DNA from: Bog-756 sp963730685
GTDB lineage: Bacteria; Actinomycetota; Acidimicrobiia; Acidimicrobiales; RAAP-2
Direction: 5' to 3'
Length of the DNA stretch: 64,000 bases
NCBI GenBank assembly: GCA_963730685.1
Contig: CAVSSP010000003.1
Location: forward strand, 343,180-407,179
Shown: positions 8,711 through 17,024 of the stretch, one piece after another
Numbering within the stretch: position 1 is the first letter of the stretch
Layout: every line of letters starts with the position of its first letter
Notes under the pieces: model-generated
What the model saw: the letters and a program-made list of their open reading frames with translations, nothing else
Told to the model about the DNA's origin: nothing
Database searches by the model: none
Translations under genes and position numbers: made by a program

Positions 8711-10555
8711 TTGACCCACATGGAACCCAACGAGCCGCCCCGCGTGTTCTCCGAGCGGTATGAACTCAACCACCTGATCGCCAGGGGTGGCATGGCCGAG
8801 GTGTACCGGGCCCACGACCGACTGCTCGACCGACCGGTCGCCCTCAAGGTCCTGTTCCCGGAGCTGTCGATCGACCGATCCTTCGTGGAGCGATTCCGGC
8901 GTGAGGCCCAGGCCGCCGCCAATCTCTCCCATCCCAACATCGTCCCGGTCTTCGACTGGGGTGAGGACTCCGGTACGTACTTCATCGTGATGGAGTTCAT
9001 CGACGGTCGGCCCCTCAGCGCCATCCTCAAGTCAGCGGGGCCACTGTCGGCCGATCGCACCGCCGACATCGGCGCCCACGTCGCCGCCGCCCTCGGCTAC
9101 GCCCACAAACACGGCGTCATCCACCGGGACGTCAAGCCGGGGAACGTGCTGATCACCGATGAGGGTCAGGTGAAGGTCACCGACTTCGGCATCGCCCGGG
9201 CCATCAACACCGAGGAGAGCCTCACCCAGACCGGGGCGGTGATGGGAACCGCCACCTACTTCTCGCCGGAGCAGGCCGAGGGCATCGGGGTCGACGCCCG
9301 GAGCGACATCTACTCGCTCGGCGTCGTCCTGTTCGAAATGGTGACCGGACGGCCTCCCTTCCTCGGGGACACCCCGGTGGCCGTGGCCTCCAAGCATGTC
9401 CGCGACTATCCACCCGCCCCCCGTGAGCTGAACCCGTCCATCCCCCCGACGTTCGAGGCCATCATCTTGAAGGCCATGGCCAAGGATCCGGCCCACCGGT
9501 ATCCCACCGCCGAGGACCTGCGGGCCGACCTGCTCCGCTTCAACGAGGGCCGGACCGTGCTGGCCATGGACGACGCCACCCGGCTGTTGGCCGTGGCCGG
9601 GGCCACGCAGGCCGTCGGGATCGTGGGCGGCATGGACGCCACCCAGTCCGTCTCCGCCACCGCCGCCGTGGGTTCCCAACAGGACCCGTCCGAGGAGGCC
9701 ACCAGCCACCGCACCCGGACCTACGCCATTATTCTCGGGGTGCTGATCGTGGCCCTGGTGGTGGCCGGCTTCTTCCTCCTGCGGAACCTCGGGTATCTGG
9801 GTGGAGGATCCTCGTTCAACCTCCAACCGGTGACGGGAGAGCCCGTGGCCACCGCCACCAACAAACTCACGGCCGACGGGTTGGTGGTCCAGATATCGCA
9901 CCAGCTCTCGACCCAGACGCCGGGCACCGTGTTGTCGACCGATCCGCCGGCCAACAGCCTGGTCAAGAAGGGGGACACCGTCACGCTGAAGGTGGCCGAG
10001 CCCGTGACGGCCAAGAAGGTCCCCGTGCCTTCCGGGCTCGTGGGGTCGCCGGTGGCCCAGGTGCAGTCCCAGCTCCAGGCCCAAGGCCTGACGGCCACCG
10101 TCGTCTACGCGACCAGCCAGTCCATCCAGAAGGGTTATGTCATCAAGACCAGTCCGGACTCGGGGCAGATGGCCCCCATCGGCAGTGCGGTCATCGTGAC
10201 CGTGTCCTCCGGGTTGCCCCCCGTGCCCGTACCCTCGGTGATCGGTTACTCGCAGCAGTCGGCGATCAGTGCCATCACGGGAGACGGTCTGACGGTCGGG
10301 ACCTTCAACTCCGTTCCGAGTAGCCAGTACCCGACGCCCGGCACCGTGACCTACACGAACCCGCCGCCGGGGACTCAGGTGCAGCCGGGCACGACGGTCA
10401 ACCTGCAGATATCGTCCGGGCCGCCACCGACCACCACGACGACGACCTCGTCCACGACGACGACCACCACCAATCCGAACTCGTCGACGACAACGTCCTC
10501 GACGGCTGCAGGTGGTGTTGGGGGTTCCAACCTCAGGCATAGCCCCAAGCACTGA
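8711..10555 (+). CDS. pknB: PASTA-domain Ser/Thr protein kinase PknB
   Basis: Receptor-type kinase of 614 residues controlling growth and division. Kinase domain residues 17-275: ARGGMAEVYRA glycine loop, VALKV (Lys46), HRDVKPGN (catalytic Asp140), DFG (158-160), an activation segment with several Thr, and SPEQ. A transmembrane helix lies at about 338-357, followed by three PASTA repeats (about 375-560) that in known PknB bind muropeptides, and a Thr/Ser-rich tail. The start is TTG at 8711 or ATG at 8720; neither has a strong ribosome site. It is the only kinase of the cluster; no pknA-like second kinase is present. Confidence 0.93.
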   Translation: MTHMEPNEPPRVFSERYELNHLIARGGMAEVYRAHDRLLDRPVALKVLFPELSIDRSFVERFRREAQAAANLSHPNIVPVFDWGEDSGTYFIVMEFIDGRPLSAILKSAGPLSADRTADIGAHVAAALGYAHKHGVIHRDVKPGNVLITDEGQVKVTDFGIARAINTEESLTQTGAVMGTATYFSPEQAEGIGVDARSDIYSLGVVLFEMVTGRPPFLGDTPVAVASKHVRDYPPAPRELNPSIPPTFEAIILKAMAKDPAHRYPTAEDLRADLLRFNEGRTVLAMDDATRLLAVAGATQAVGIVGGMDATQSVSATAAVGSQQDPSEEATSHRTRTYAIILGVLIVALVVAGFFLLRNLGYLGGGSSFNLQPVTGEPVATATNKLTADGLVVQISHQLSTQTPGTVLSTDPPANSLVKKGDTVTLKVAEPVTAKKVPVPSGLVGSPVAQVQSQLQAQGLTATVVYATSQSIQKGYVIKTSPDSGQMAPIGSAVIVTVSSGLPPVPVPSVIGYSQQSAISAITGDGLTVGTFNSVPSSQYPTPGTVTYTNPPPGTQVQPGTTVNLQISSGPPPTTTTTTSSTTTTTTNPNSSTTTSSTAAGGVGGSNLRHSPKH

Positions 10556-10605
10556 CGTCGGTGCTCGTCAGTCGAGGCCCGGGCCCACCGGGCTGAGGCC
10601 CGTGG

Positions 10606-11202
10606 TCAGCGGGTGGCTGGAGTGGCGGCCGCGCCGGCCAGGAAGTTGGACAGCAGGGCCGGGCCGCTGGGCGTCAGGAGCGACTCCGGGTGGAATTGGA
10701 CGCCTTCCACGTTGAGGGTCCGGTGCCGGAGTCCCATGATCACCCCGTCACCGGTCGAGGCGGTCACCTCGAGCACGTCGGGCACGCTGTCGGGTGCCAC
10801 CACCAGCGAGTGGTAGCGGGTGGCGACGAACGGCTCGGGCAACCCGGCGAAGAGGCCCCTGCCGTCGTGGTGCACCGAGGAGGTCTTTCCGTGCATGAGG
10901 GTGGGTGCGGCGACCACCTCGCCCCCGAAGACCTGGCCGATGGCCTGATGTCCCAGGCAGACCCCGAGGATCGGGATCTCACCGGCCAACTCCGTGATGA
11001 CTTCCATGCTGATGCCGGCGTCCTCGGGCCGACCGGGTCCGGGAGAGATCAGGATCGCCTCGGGGTGCGCGGCCCGGATGCCGGCTACGTCGATGGCATC
11101 GTTGCGGTAGACGGCCGGGTCGGCGCCCAGCTCGCCGAGCTCCTGGACGAGGTTGTAGACGAACGAGTCGTAGTTGTCGATGACGAGCACGTGCATCCCC
11201 AT
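10606..11202 (-). CDS. trpG: Class I glutamine amidotransferase (TrpG/PabA)
   Basis: Glutaminase subunit that supplies ammonia for anthranilate or aminodeoxychorismate synthesis. The 198-residue protein has the full triad setting: VIDNYDSFVYNLVQ at the start, SPGPGRPEDAG oxyanion region, nucleophile Cys in GVCLGHQAIGQ, and His-Glu in EGVQFHPES. TrpG and PabA cannot be separated by sequence alone, and no trpE or pabB is adjacent. A stand-alone copy between pknB and crgA is a familiar actinobacterial arrangement. It is convergent with pknB and divergent from crgA. Confidence 0.9.
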   Translation of the reverse strand: MGMHVLVIDNYDSFVYNLVQELGELGADPAVYRNDAIDVAGIRAAHPEAILISPGPGRPEDAGISMEVITELAGEIPILGVCLGHQAIGQVFGGEVVAAPTLMHGKTSSVHHDGRGLFAGLPEPFVATRYHSLVVAPDSVPDVLEVTASTGDGVIMGLRHRTLNVEGVQFHPESLLTPSGPALLSNFLAGAAATPATR

Positions 11203-11281
11203 GGTCCGTTGATCGTACCGGCAGCTCCGGGGCCCGCTCGCCCGGCGCCGGTCAACCGTGGCGACTGGCTATCCTTCGGCC

Positions 11282-11587
11282 ATGGCAACCAAGGCCTCGA
11301 AGGCCCGTCCCGGAAAGGCCCAGAAGAAGGGTCGGTCCTCAGGAGGACGGACGACCCCGGCCGGCCAGAAGGCCCAGAGCCAGCGGTACACGCCGCCGGT
11401 CCCGAAGAACGTGAAGACCAGCTCGCGGTGGCTCGGGATCGTCATCCTCGGCCTGTTCGCGCTGGGGGTGCTGATCGTCATCCTCAACTACGCGGGCCTC
11501 CTCCCCGGGGGAGTGAACAACCTCTGGCTGGTGGGAGCCATCGGCTCCATCTTCGCCGGGCTGATCCTGGCCACCCGGTACCACTGA
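11282..11587 (+). CDS. crgA: Cell division protein CrgA
   Basis: Small divisome membrane protein of 101 residues with a basic Ala/Lys-rich cytoplasmic N-terminus, the conserved QRYTPPVPKN segment before the membrane, and two transmembrane helices (about 49-69 and 80-97), ending in LATRYH. CrgA bridges FtsZ, FtsQ and PBPs in mycobacteria and Streptomyces. The ATG at 11282 matches the family start; a GTG eight codons upstream is possible. The position beside the PknB cluster and the divergent amidotransferase is conserved in actinobacteria. Confidence 0.92.
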   Translation: MATKASKARPGKAQKKGRSSGGRTTPAGQKAQSQRYTPPVPKNVKTSSRWLGIVILGLFALGVLIVILNYAGLLPGGVNNLWLVGAIGSIFAGLILATRYH

Positions 11588-11953
11588 GAGGCGGTACCGC
11601 CATCGGCAGAGTCGCGTGCGCCACCACTGCCTGATCCGATGCTCGCTCCGTAGGAGGGTCTGCTCTCCGGTACTGTTTTCGTAGATTACCTACTTAGAGT
11701 ATGTAAATTACGGAAGTGAATGGCCGAGAGAGCTCTCCCGCCCACTTGCCCACTTGCCCGCCGGCCTCGTGCTGCCGACCGCGTGCCCCACCCTCGGGCC
11801 TCCCACTCGGGTCCCTCAGGCCGGGTGACGCTGGACCGACGCGAAGAGCCGGCCCCCGGGGGCCGGCTCTTCGACACATCTGAAACCGCTCTACTGGCGG
11901 CCGGCAGCCCGAGCGAGGCCCGAGCGAGGCCCCGACAACCGGCTCGATCCCGC
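11588..11953. other. Intergenic region between crgA and the thiolase gene
   Basis: About 366 bases without a supported gene. They contain a less GC-rich patch near 11670-11715 (tactgttttcg, ttacctacttagag), unusual for this sequence, and the strong palindrome described at 11842-11873. Open frames here are short or antisense to the thiolase gene, with no family resemblance. Confidence 0.6.
11842..11873. terminator. Bidirectional terminator-like palindrome
   Basis: Perfect 16-base inverted arms CGAAGAGCCGGCCCCC and GGGGGCCGGCTCTTCG meet without a spacer, giving a hairpin with a small central loop. It lies between two convergent genes (crgA and the thiolase gene). There is no marked T-run, as is common for GC-rich actinobacterial terminators, so it would act without the classic U-tract or as an mRNA 3'-end stabiliser. 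Confidence 0.7.
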
Positions 11954-13135
11954 TCAGCCCAGGCGTTCGATGATGGTGGCATTGGCCATGCCGCCACCCT
12001 CGCACATGGTGAGGAGCCCGTACCGGCCCTGGGTGCGCTCGAGCTCGTTGAGCAGCGTGGCCATCAGCTTGGCACCGGACGCCCCGAGCGGGTGGCCGAG
12101 GGCGATGGCGCCGCCGTTCACGTTGACCTTGGCCAAGTCGACCCCGAACTCCTTCTGCCACGCCAGCACCACGGAGGCGAACGCCTCGTTGATCTCGATC
12201 ACGTCGATGTCGTCGAGCGTCAACTTGGCCTTCTCCAGCACCGACTTGGTGGCCGGGATCGGCCCGGTGAGCATGGTGATCGGGTCGCTGCCGGCCACGG
12301 CGAAGGCGTGGAAGCGGGCCCTGGGGGTGAGACCCAGGGAGGACGCCTTCTCCTCGCTCATGATCAGGACCCCCGAGGCCCCGTCGGTGATCTGGGAGGA
12401 GTTTCCGGCGGTGACCCGGCCGTTCTCGGGCCGGAAGGCCGGCTTCAGGTTGGCCAGCACCTCCTTGGAGGAGTCGGGACGGATGCCCTCGTCGGTCGTG
12501 ATCAGCTCGTCGGTGTCGGCGCGGTCGTCGTCCTTGACCGCCACCGGGATGATCTCTCGCTCGAAACGCCCTTCCGCCGTGGCCTGGGCGGCACGGTGGT
12601 GCGAGCGGACCGAGTACTCGTCGAGGTCATCACGGCTGATGTTCCACTGCTCGGCGATCAATTCGGCCCCTTCGCCCTGGCCGACGAGTCCGCCCCGCTC
12701 GGCGTATCGGTTCATCATGCGCGGTCCGAACGGGTAGCCGAGATCGCGTACGACCGAGGATCCCATCGGCGTGCGGGTCATGACCTCGACCCCACCGCCG
12801 ATGACCACGTCGTAGGCGCCGGCGATGACACCCTGGGCTCCGAAGTGCAGCGCCTGCTGGGAGGAACCGCACTGACGGTCGATGGTGGTGGCCGGCACCG
12901 ATTCGGGGAACCCTGCCGCCAGCACCGCATTGCGACCGACGTTGAGTGACTGCTCGCCGACCTGCATCACACAGCCCATGATCACGTCGTCCACGAGGGC
13001 GGGATCCAAGTCGTTCCGCTCGACGAGCGCCTTCAGTGGTTCCGAGCCGAGGTCGGCGGCATGCCAGTTGCGCAGCTTTCCGTTCCTCTTGCCTCCGGGC
13101 GTGCGTACTGCATCGACGATGACGGCGTCAGTCAT
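11954..13135 (-). CDS. Acetyl-CoA C-acyltransferase (thiolase)
   Basis: Thiolase of 393 residues catalysing thiolytic cleavage of 3-ketoacyl-CoA or the reverse condensation. Visible active-site features are DRQCGSSQQ (nucleophilic Cys89), NEAFAS, GGAIALGHPLGASG (His) and CEGGGMANA (second Cys). The sequence style resembles FadA-type degradative thiolases of actinobacteria, including those for steroid side chains, but the substrate is not determined. It is transcribed away from the thioesterase gene at 13307, and a symmetric operator candidate lies between them at 13226-13243. Confidence 0.92.
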   Translation of the reverse strand: MTDAVIVDAVRTPGGKRNGKLRNWHAADLGSEPLKALVERNDLDPALVDDVIMGCVMQVGEQSLNVGRNAVLAAGFPESVPATTIDRQCGSSQQALHFGAQGVIAGAYDVVIGGGVEVMTRTPMGSSVVRDLGYPFGPRMMNRYAERGGLVGQGEGAELIAEQWNISRDDLDEYSVRSHHRAAQATAEGRFEREIIPVAVKDDDRADTDELITTDEGIRPDSSKEVLANLKPAFRPENGRVTAGNSSQITDGASGVLIMSEEKASSLGLTPRARFHAFAVAGSDPITMLTGPIPATKSVLEKAKLTLDDIDVIEINEAFASVVLAWQKEFGVDLAKVNVNGGAIALGHPLGASGAKLMATLLNELERTQGRYGLLTMCEGGGMANATIIERLG

Positions 13136-13225
13136 GGCGACTCACTTTCCGGGGTCCGATGGCTCGATCGCCTACCGGCCCCAATTCTTGGGCTCCGAAC
13201 TCGATTCAGGCGTACGACCCGGAAA

Positions 13226-13243
13226 CTTGACCGCTCGGTCAAG
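13226..13243. promoter_or_regulatory. Palindromic operator candidate, TetR type
   Basis: Perfect arms CTTGACC and GGTCAAG around GCTC, in the 171-base space between the divergent thiolase and thioesterase genes. Symmetric TTGACCG/CGGTCAA sites are typical TetR-family operators in actinobacterial lipid metabolism. No TetR gene is adjacent; the nearest lie at 29642 and 47241. One dimer bound here could control both genes. Confidence 0.6.
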
Positions 13244-13306
13244 AAAGCCGCACATGCACGATCGTAGCCGGAACCGTCGGTCGGTCAACTGGCGACCGGA
13301 GGGCTC

Positions 13307-13789
13307 GTGACCCACCCGGCAGGTACGGTCTGGGGCGTGACGGGTCGGATCAAGGACATGGACCGCTGGCTTGGCAATGGCGGCATGGAGCTCATCGGCA
13401 CGGTGGGCGCCTCCTTCGACGAGTACGGCGTCGACGGAGAGGACCTCGGTTGGGTGGCCGGAGGGTTCACCCCGGTCGAGGCGGCCTGCAATCCACACGG
13501 TGTGGTGCAGGCCGGTGTGCACGGGCTCCTCCTCGATGCTGCGATGAACTTCGCCATCAATGCCGCACTCCCGGGCCGGGACCGGACCCGTGCCACGCTG
13601 GAGATGAAGGTCGAGACCATGCGACCGGCGCTCATCGGGGAGCGCTACCGGCTCCGGGGCGAGGTGGTGCGGATGGCCCGCCAGGTCGCCTACGGCGAGG
13701 CGTCGGTGTCGGACGGCCAGGACAGGCTGGTCAGCCGCTCGACGGGGACGTTCCTGCTCCACCGCCATGCCGACCAGGCGCCGGGATGA
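13307..13789 (+). CDS. PaaI-like hotdog-fold thioesterase
   Basis: Protein of 160 residues with the hotdog thioesterase pattern: GWVAGGFTPVEAACNPHGVVQAGVHGLLLDAAMNFA contains the central helix and the HG-x-V-x-G-x-x motif of PaaI/4HBT enzymes, followed by strands LEMKVETMRPA and YRLRGEVVRMARQVAYGEASV. Such enzymes hydrolyse acyl- or aryl-CoA thioesters. The GTG at 13307 is the longest start; GTG 13337 or ATG 13358 are alternatives. Divergent placement from a thiolase and the shared operator suggest a role in acyl-CoA turnover. Confidence 0.8.
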   Translation: MTHPAGTVWGVTGRIKDMDRWLGNGGMELIGTVGASFDEYGVDGEDLGWVAGGFTPVEAACNPHGVVQAGVHGLLLDAAMNFAINAALPGRDRTRATLEMKVETMRPALIGERYRLRGEVVRMARQVAYGEASVSDGQDRLVSRSTGTFLLHRHADQAPG

Positions 13790-13910
13790 CTGCCCGGATG
13801 AGGACCTGACGGTCTGACGCCTTCGCTCGCGACGCCCATGATCGTGGTGCGCCGCCCATGATCCGACCGGCGACGAACGTGCCGGAGCCCGTCCCGAAAC
13901 CGAGCCGGCC

Positions 13911-14591
13911 ATGGCCCGAACCGAGCACAGACGCACCACGCCGCCGGGGTTGACCGGTGGATGCCGGGTCTGTGGGCGGCCGACCCACGGTGCCTTCGTC
14001 CTCTGTTACTGCTGTACCTCCCTGGTGGACCAGTTGCAGATGCCGCTGGCACCCCTGGTGGCCATGGTCGAGTACCGCATCGGGGACCGGATGCACCGGC
14101 GGCTGCGTGGCTACAAGGACGCTCCGGTGGGGGAGGCCCGCACCCGCTACGCCGCCCAACTGGCCTCGATGGTGGAATGCTGGATGACGGCCCACGGGCC
14201 GTGGCTGAGCGGGCGACTCGGGGGAATGTGGGACGTGGTCACCACGGTGCCGTCCTCGCGACGCCCGGGGCCTCCTCCGGTGGATGCCATCGTGGGCGGC
14301 GCACCCAGTCTGGGCGATCGGCAGCGATCGCTCCTGGTCCGCGGACCCGCACCGACCGACCACCTCCTGGCTGATCGCCGTGGATTCGTGCCCGCCCCGG
14401 GCCTCGGCCCCGACGGGCTGCGAAACCGGGCCGTGCTCGTGGTCGACGACAGCGTGACCACCGGGGCCAGGGCGCAGAGCGCGGTGGCGGCGCTGCGGCT
14501 GGGGGGTGCCCGCGTGGCCGGGGTGCTGGTGGTCGGCCGGGCCATGCCGGCCGTCGTCTCTGGCCGGGACGCAGGGAACACACCCGTCTGA
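13911..14591 (+). CDS. ComF-family phosphoribosyltransferase-like protein
   Basis: Protein of 226 residues. An N-terminal zinc-finger-like part has CRVC and CYCC, as in ComF proteins. The middle carries YRIGDRMHRRLRGYKDAP, the ComF-type segment preceding the PRTase fold. The C-terminus has the phosphoribosyl-binding loop VLVVDDSVTTGARAQSA, with the acidic pair and the TTGA turn of type I phosphoribosyltransferases. ComF is linked to DNA uptake and to phosphoribosyl metabolism, with no firm activity assigned. No competence genes are nearby. Confidence 0.75.
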   Translation: MARTEHRRTTPPGLTGGCRVCGRPTHGAFVLCYCCTSLVDQLQMPLAPLVAMVEYRIGDRMHRRLRGYKDAPVGEARTRYAAQLASMVECWMTAHGPWLSGRLGGMWDVVTTVPSSRRPGPPPVDAIVGGAPSLGDRQRSLLVRGPAPTDHLLADRRGFVPAPGLGPDGLRNRAVLVVDDSVTTGARAQSAVAALRLGGARVAGVLVVGRAMPAVVSGRDAGNTPV

Positions 14592-14600
14592 ACAGGGTGT

Positions 14601-14628
14601 TTGGTCGACCGGCGATGGGCTATATAGT
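14601..14628 (+). promoter_or_regulatory. Promoter of the marR-efflux operon
   Basis: TTGGTC at 14601-14606 and TATAGT at 14623-14628 are separated by 16 bases, a reasonable sigma-70-type pair. The palindrome at 14629-14643 sits immediately downstream, over the expected transcription start, which fits repression by the first gene product. Confidence 0.5.
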
Positions 14629-14643
14629 TGCTTGTTACAAGCA
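14629..14643. promoter_or_regulatory. MarR-type operator palindrome
   Basis: Inverted repeat TGCTTG-TTA-CAAGCA, perfect over six bases in each arm, about 35 bases before the start of the MarR gene and just after its proposed -10 element. Size and place match autoregulatory operators of MarR repressors. Confidence 0.7.
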
Positions 14644-14678
14644 CTTAGCTCAGGGCACACCCCCGAAAGGCACGCCCG

Positions 14679-15248
14679 ATGGCGCCGACATTGACCAACA
14701 TCCCCACCGACGGCCCGAAGGGTGGTCCCGGCGCGGGCCCCGGCGGCGACGCACCGGTCCCCGGGCCCGACGCCCCCTGGGGCAGCGTGTCGGCCGAGCT
14801 CGAGCGGTCGCTCACGGAGGTGGCCCGGGCCATCCTGCGCCTCGACGTTCCCCAGAGCGCGCTGGCCGAGGGCGAGTCGGTCGACAAGGCCGGGTACTGG
14901 CTCCTGGTTCGGGTGTCCGGCGAACAGCCGCTGCGGCTATCCGACCTGGCCGGTTCCGTGGAACTGGACCTCTCCACCGTGAGCCGCCAGATCCGCGATC
15001 TGGTCACATCCGGCCTGGTCCTCAAAGAGCCCGACCCCGATGACGGAAGAGCGTCGTTGCTCAGCCTCTCCGCACGCGGATGGGCCGTGCTCGAGGCGGT
15101 GTCCGAGGCGCGGCGTCAGGTGCTGGCCGAGGCCATCGTGGGCTGGTCGGAGGATGAGCGCACCGCACTGGCCGGCAGCCTCCTCCGCCTCGAGGACGGA
15201 CTGCACCAGTCGAAGCGGGCGAGGGACCACAAGGACGCGGGCCAGTGA
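14679..15248 (+). CDS. MarR-family transcriptional regulator
   Basis: Regulator of 189 residues with a Gly/Pro-rich N-terminal extension of about 40 residues, then a winged helix-turn-helix: RLSDLAGSVELDLSTVSRQIRDLVTSGLVLKEPDPDDGRASLLSLSARG is the recognition helix plus wing, with the usual Asp-Asp-Gly-Arg in the wing. It probably represses its own operon through the palindrome at 14629. Its stop overlaps the GTG of the MFS transporter gene (GTGA), so the two are translationally coupled, a standard drug-sensing repressor and pump pair. Confidence 0.88.
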   Translation: MAPTLTNIPTDGPKGGPGAGPGGDAPVPGPDAPWGSVSAELERSLTEVARAILRLDVPQSALAEGESVDKAGYWLLVRVSGEQPLRLSDLAGSVELDLSTVSRQIRDLVTSGLVLKEPDPDDGRASLLSLSARGWAVLEAVSEARRQVLAEAIVGWSEDERTALAGSLLRLEDGLHQSKRARDHKDAGQ

Positions 15249-16957
15249 GCATCGACACGCCTGCCCATCAGGACCAGGTACCTACCACCGAGAGGACCAT
15301 CGGGGCCCAGGCGCCCCCGGCAGGGGCCGCGGGCGGGCCGGGGGTGGCGCTGACCCATCGCCAGATCCTGATCGTGTTCAGTGGGCTGATGCTCGGCATG
15401 TTCCTGGCCGCGCTGGACCAGACCATCGTCGGCACTGCCCTCCCGACCATTGTGAACAGCCTCCACGGGCTGAACCACATCAGCTGGGTGGTGACGGCCT
15501 ACCTCTTGACCTCGACCATCTCGACCCCTCTGTACGGGAGGCTCTCCGACCAGTTCGGCCGCAAGATCCTCCTGCAGGCCGCCATCGTGCTCTTCCTGAT
15601 CGGATCGGTGCTGTCGGGGCTCAGCCAGAACATGTTCCAGCTCATCACGTTCCGGGGCATCCAGGGACTCGGGGCCGGCGGGCTCATGGCCATGGCCTTC
15701 ACGATCATCGCCGACGTGGTGTCGCCGCGTGAGCGGGGCCGCTACCAGGGGTACTTCGGCGCCACCTTCGCCCTGTCGTCGGTGGCCGGGCCACTGCTCG
15801 GTGGCGTGTTCACCGACAACCTCAGCTGGCGGTGGATCTTCTACATCAACATCCCCATCGGCATCGTGGCACTCGTCGTGACGTCCGCCGTGCTCAAGCG
15901 GCTGCCGGTCCGGCGGACGAGCACGAGGATCGACTTCCTCGGGGCCGGGCTGATGCTGCTCGGCGTCACCTCGGCGCTCCTGGCCATGGTGTGGGGGGGA
16001 AACCAGTACGCCTGGGGATCCTCCGTGATCATCGGGCTCGGCCTGGCCGCCGTCGTGCTGATCGGGGCGTTCATCGTCTGGGAGCACAGAGCGCCGGAAC
16101 CGCTGCTGCCCCCGAGCCTCTTCCACATCGGCATCGTCCGGGTGGCGTCGATGGCGTCGTTCCTCTTGGCCATGATCATGTTCGGGGCCATCATCTACCT
16201 GCCCCTCTACCTCCAGCTGGTCGACGGGGTGTCGGCCATGGTGTCGGGCCTGTTGATGATCCCGCTCATGCTGGGGCTACTGGCCGCGTCGATCCTCTCC
16301 GGGCAGCTGGTGTCGCGGACCGGCATCTACAAGCCGTTTCCGGTGGCCGGCTCGGCCCTGATCATCGTCGGCATGTGGCTCCTGTCCCACCTCGGGTTGC
16401 ACACCTCGCACGTCACCATGAGCCTGTACGTCATCGTGCTCGGCGCCGGAATGGGCATGACCATGCAGGTGATGGTGCTGGCCACTCAGAACGCCGTGCC
16501 CGCCCACCAGATCGGCACCGGCACCGCGGCGGTGACTTTCTTCCGGTCGCTGGGTGGTGCCTTCGGGACCTCGCTGTTCGGGGCGGTGTTCGTGGCCGGG
16601 CTCGGCCATTGGATCCCCGTGCTCGTCCCCGGGGCCGCCGGCAAGGCCATCCATGTGAACGGCAACTTCTCCATGAGCCCCACCGAGCTCCACAGCTTTC
16701 CGCCCCCTGTGCAACAGGGGATTCTCGAATCCTTCGTGCGCTCACTCCATTCGGTGTTCTTGTTGGGCGTCCCGATCGCCGTCGTCTTGTTCGTGCTGAC
16801 GCTGCTGTTGAAGCAGACCGCCTTGCGAACGGCGTCGGGCCTGGAGCGGCCGAGTGAGGACCTGGCCATGGGGGGCGGGATGTCCGGCGGCGGGGATGCC
16901 GAGTTCGACGAGGAGTTCGACGGGGGCGTCGTGGGGGACGGTCTCCCGGCGCGCTGA
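15245..16957 (+). CDS. DHA2-family MFS multidrug efflux transporter
   Basis: Membrane protein of 570 residues with about 14 hydrophobic helices, as in EmrB/QacA-type drug:proton antiporters. Motifs include LDQTIVGTALPTIV in helix 1 (family motif D1), YGRLSDQFGRKILL (motif A between helices 2 and 3), and GxxxGPxxGG in SSVAGPLLGGVFTDNLSWRWIFYINIPIG (motif C and the loop after helix 5). The C-terminal tail is rich in Gly and acidic residues. It is in one operon with the upstream MarR gene, so the inducer is probably a pump substrate. Confidence 0.92.
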   Translation: MSIDTPAHQDQVPTTERTIGAQAPPAGAAGGPGVALTHRQILIVFSGLMLGMFLAALDQTIVGTALPTIVNSLHGLNHISWVVTAYLLTSTISTPLYGRLSDQFGRKILLQAAIVLFLIGSVLSGLSQNMFQLITFRGIQGLGAGGLMAMAFTIIADVVSPRERGRYQGYFGATFALSSVAGPLLGGVFTDNLSWRWIFYINIPIGIVALVVTSAVLKRLPVRRTSTRIDFLGAGLMLLGVTSALLAMVWGGNQYAWGSSVIIGLGLAAVVLIGAFIVWEHRAPEPLLPPSLFHIGIVRVASMASFLLAMIMFGAIIYLPLYLQLVDGVSAMVSGLLMIPLMLGLLAASILSGQLVSRTGIYKPFPVAGSALIIVGMWLLSHLGLHTSHVTMSLYVIVLGAGMGMTMQVMVLATQNAVPAHQIGTGTAAVTFFRSLGGAFGTSLFGAVFVAGLGHWIPVLVPGAAGKAIHVNGNFSMSPTELHSFPPPVQQGILESFVRSLHSVFLLGVPIAVVLFVLTLLLKQTALRTASGLERPSEDLAMGGGMSGGGDAEFDEEFDGGVVGDGLPAR

Positions 16958-17024
16958 ACCGACCGTGCGATCGGGTCCGTCGACCCATGGCACGGGACCG
17001 GGCCGTCGCGAGTAGACCAGGGTC

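Noticed and set aside
9032..10552. Long minus-strand open frame over pknB
   Set aside because: Antisense shadow, low-complexity Gly/Arg/His text.
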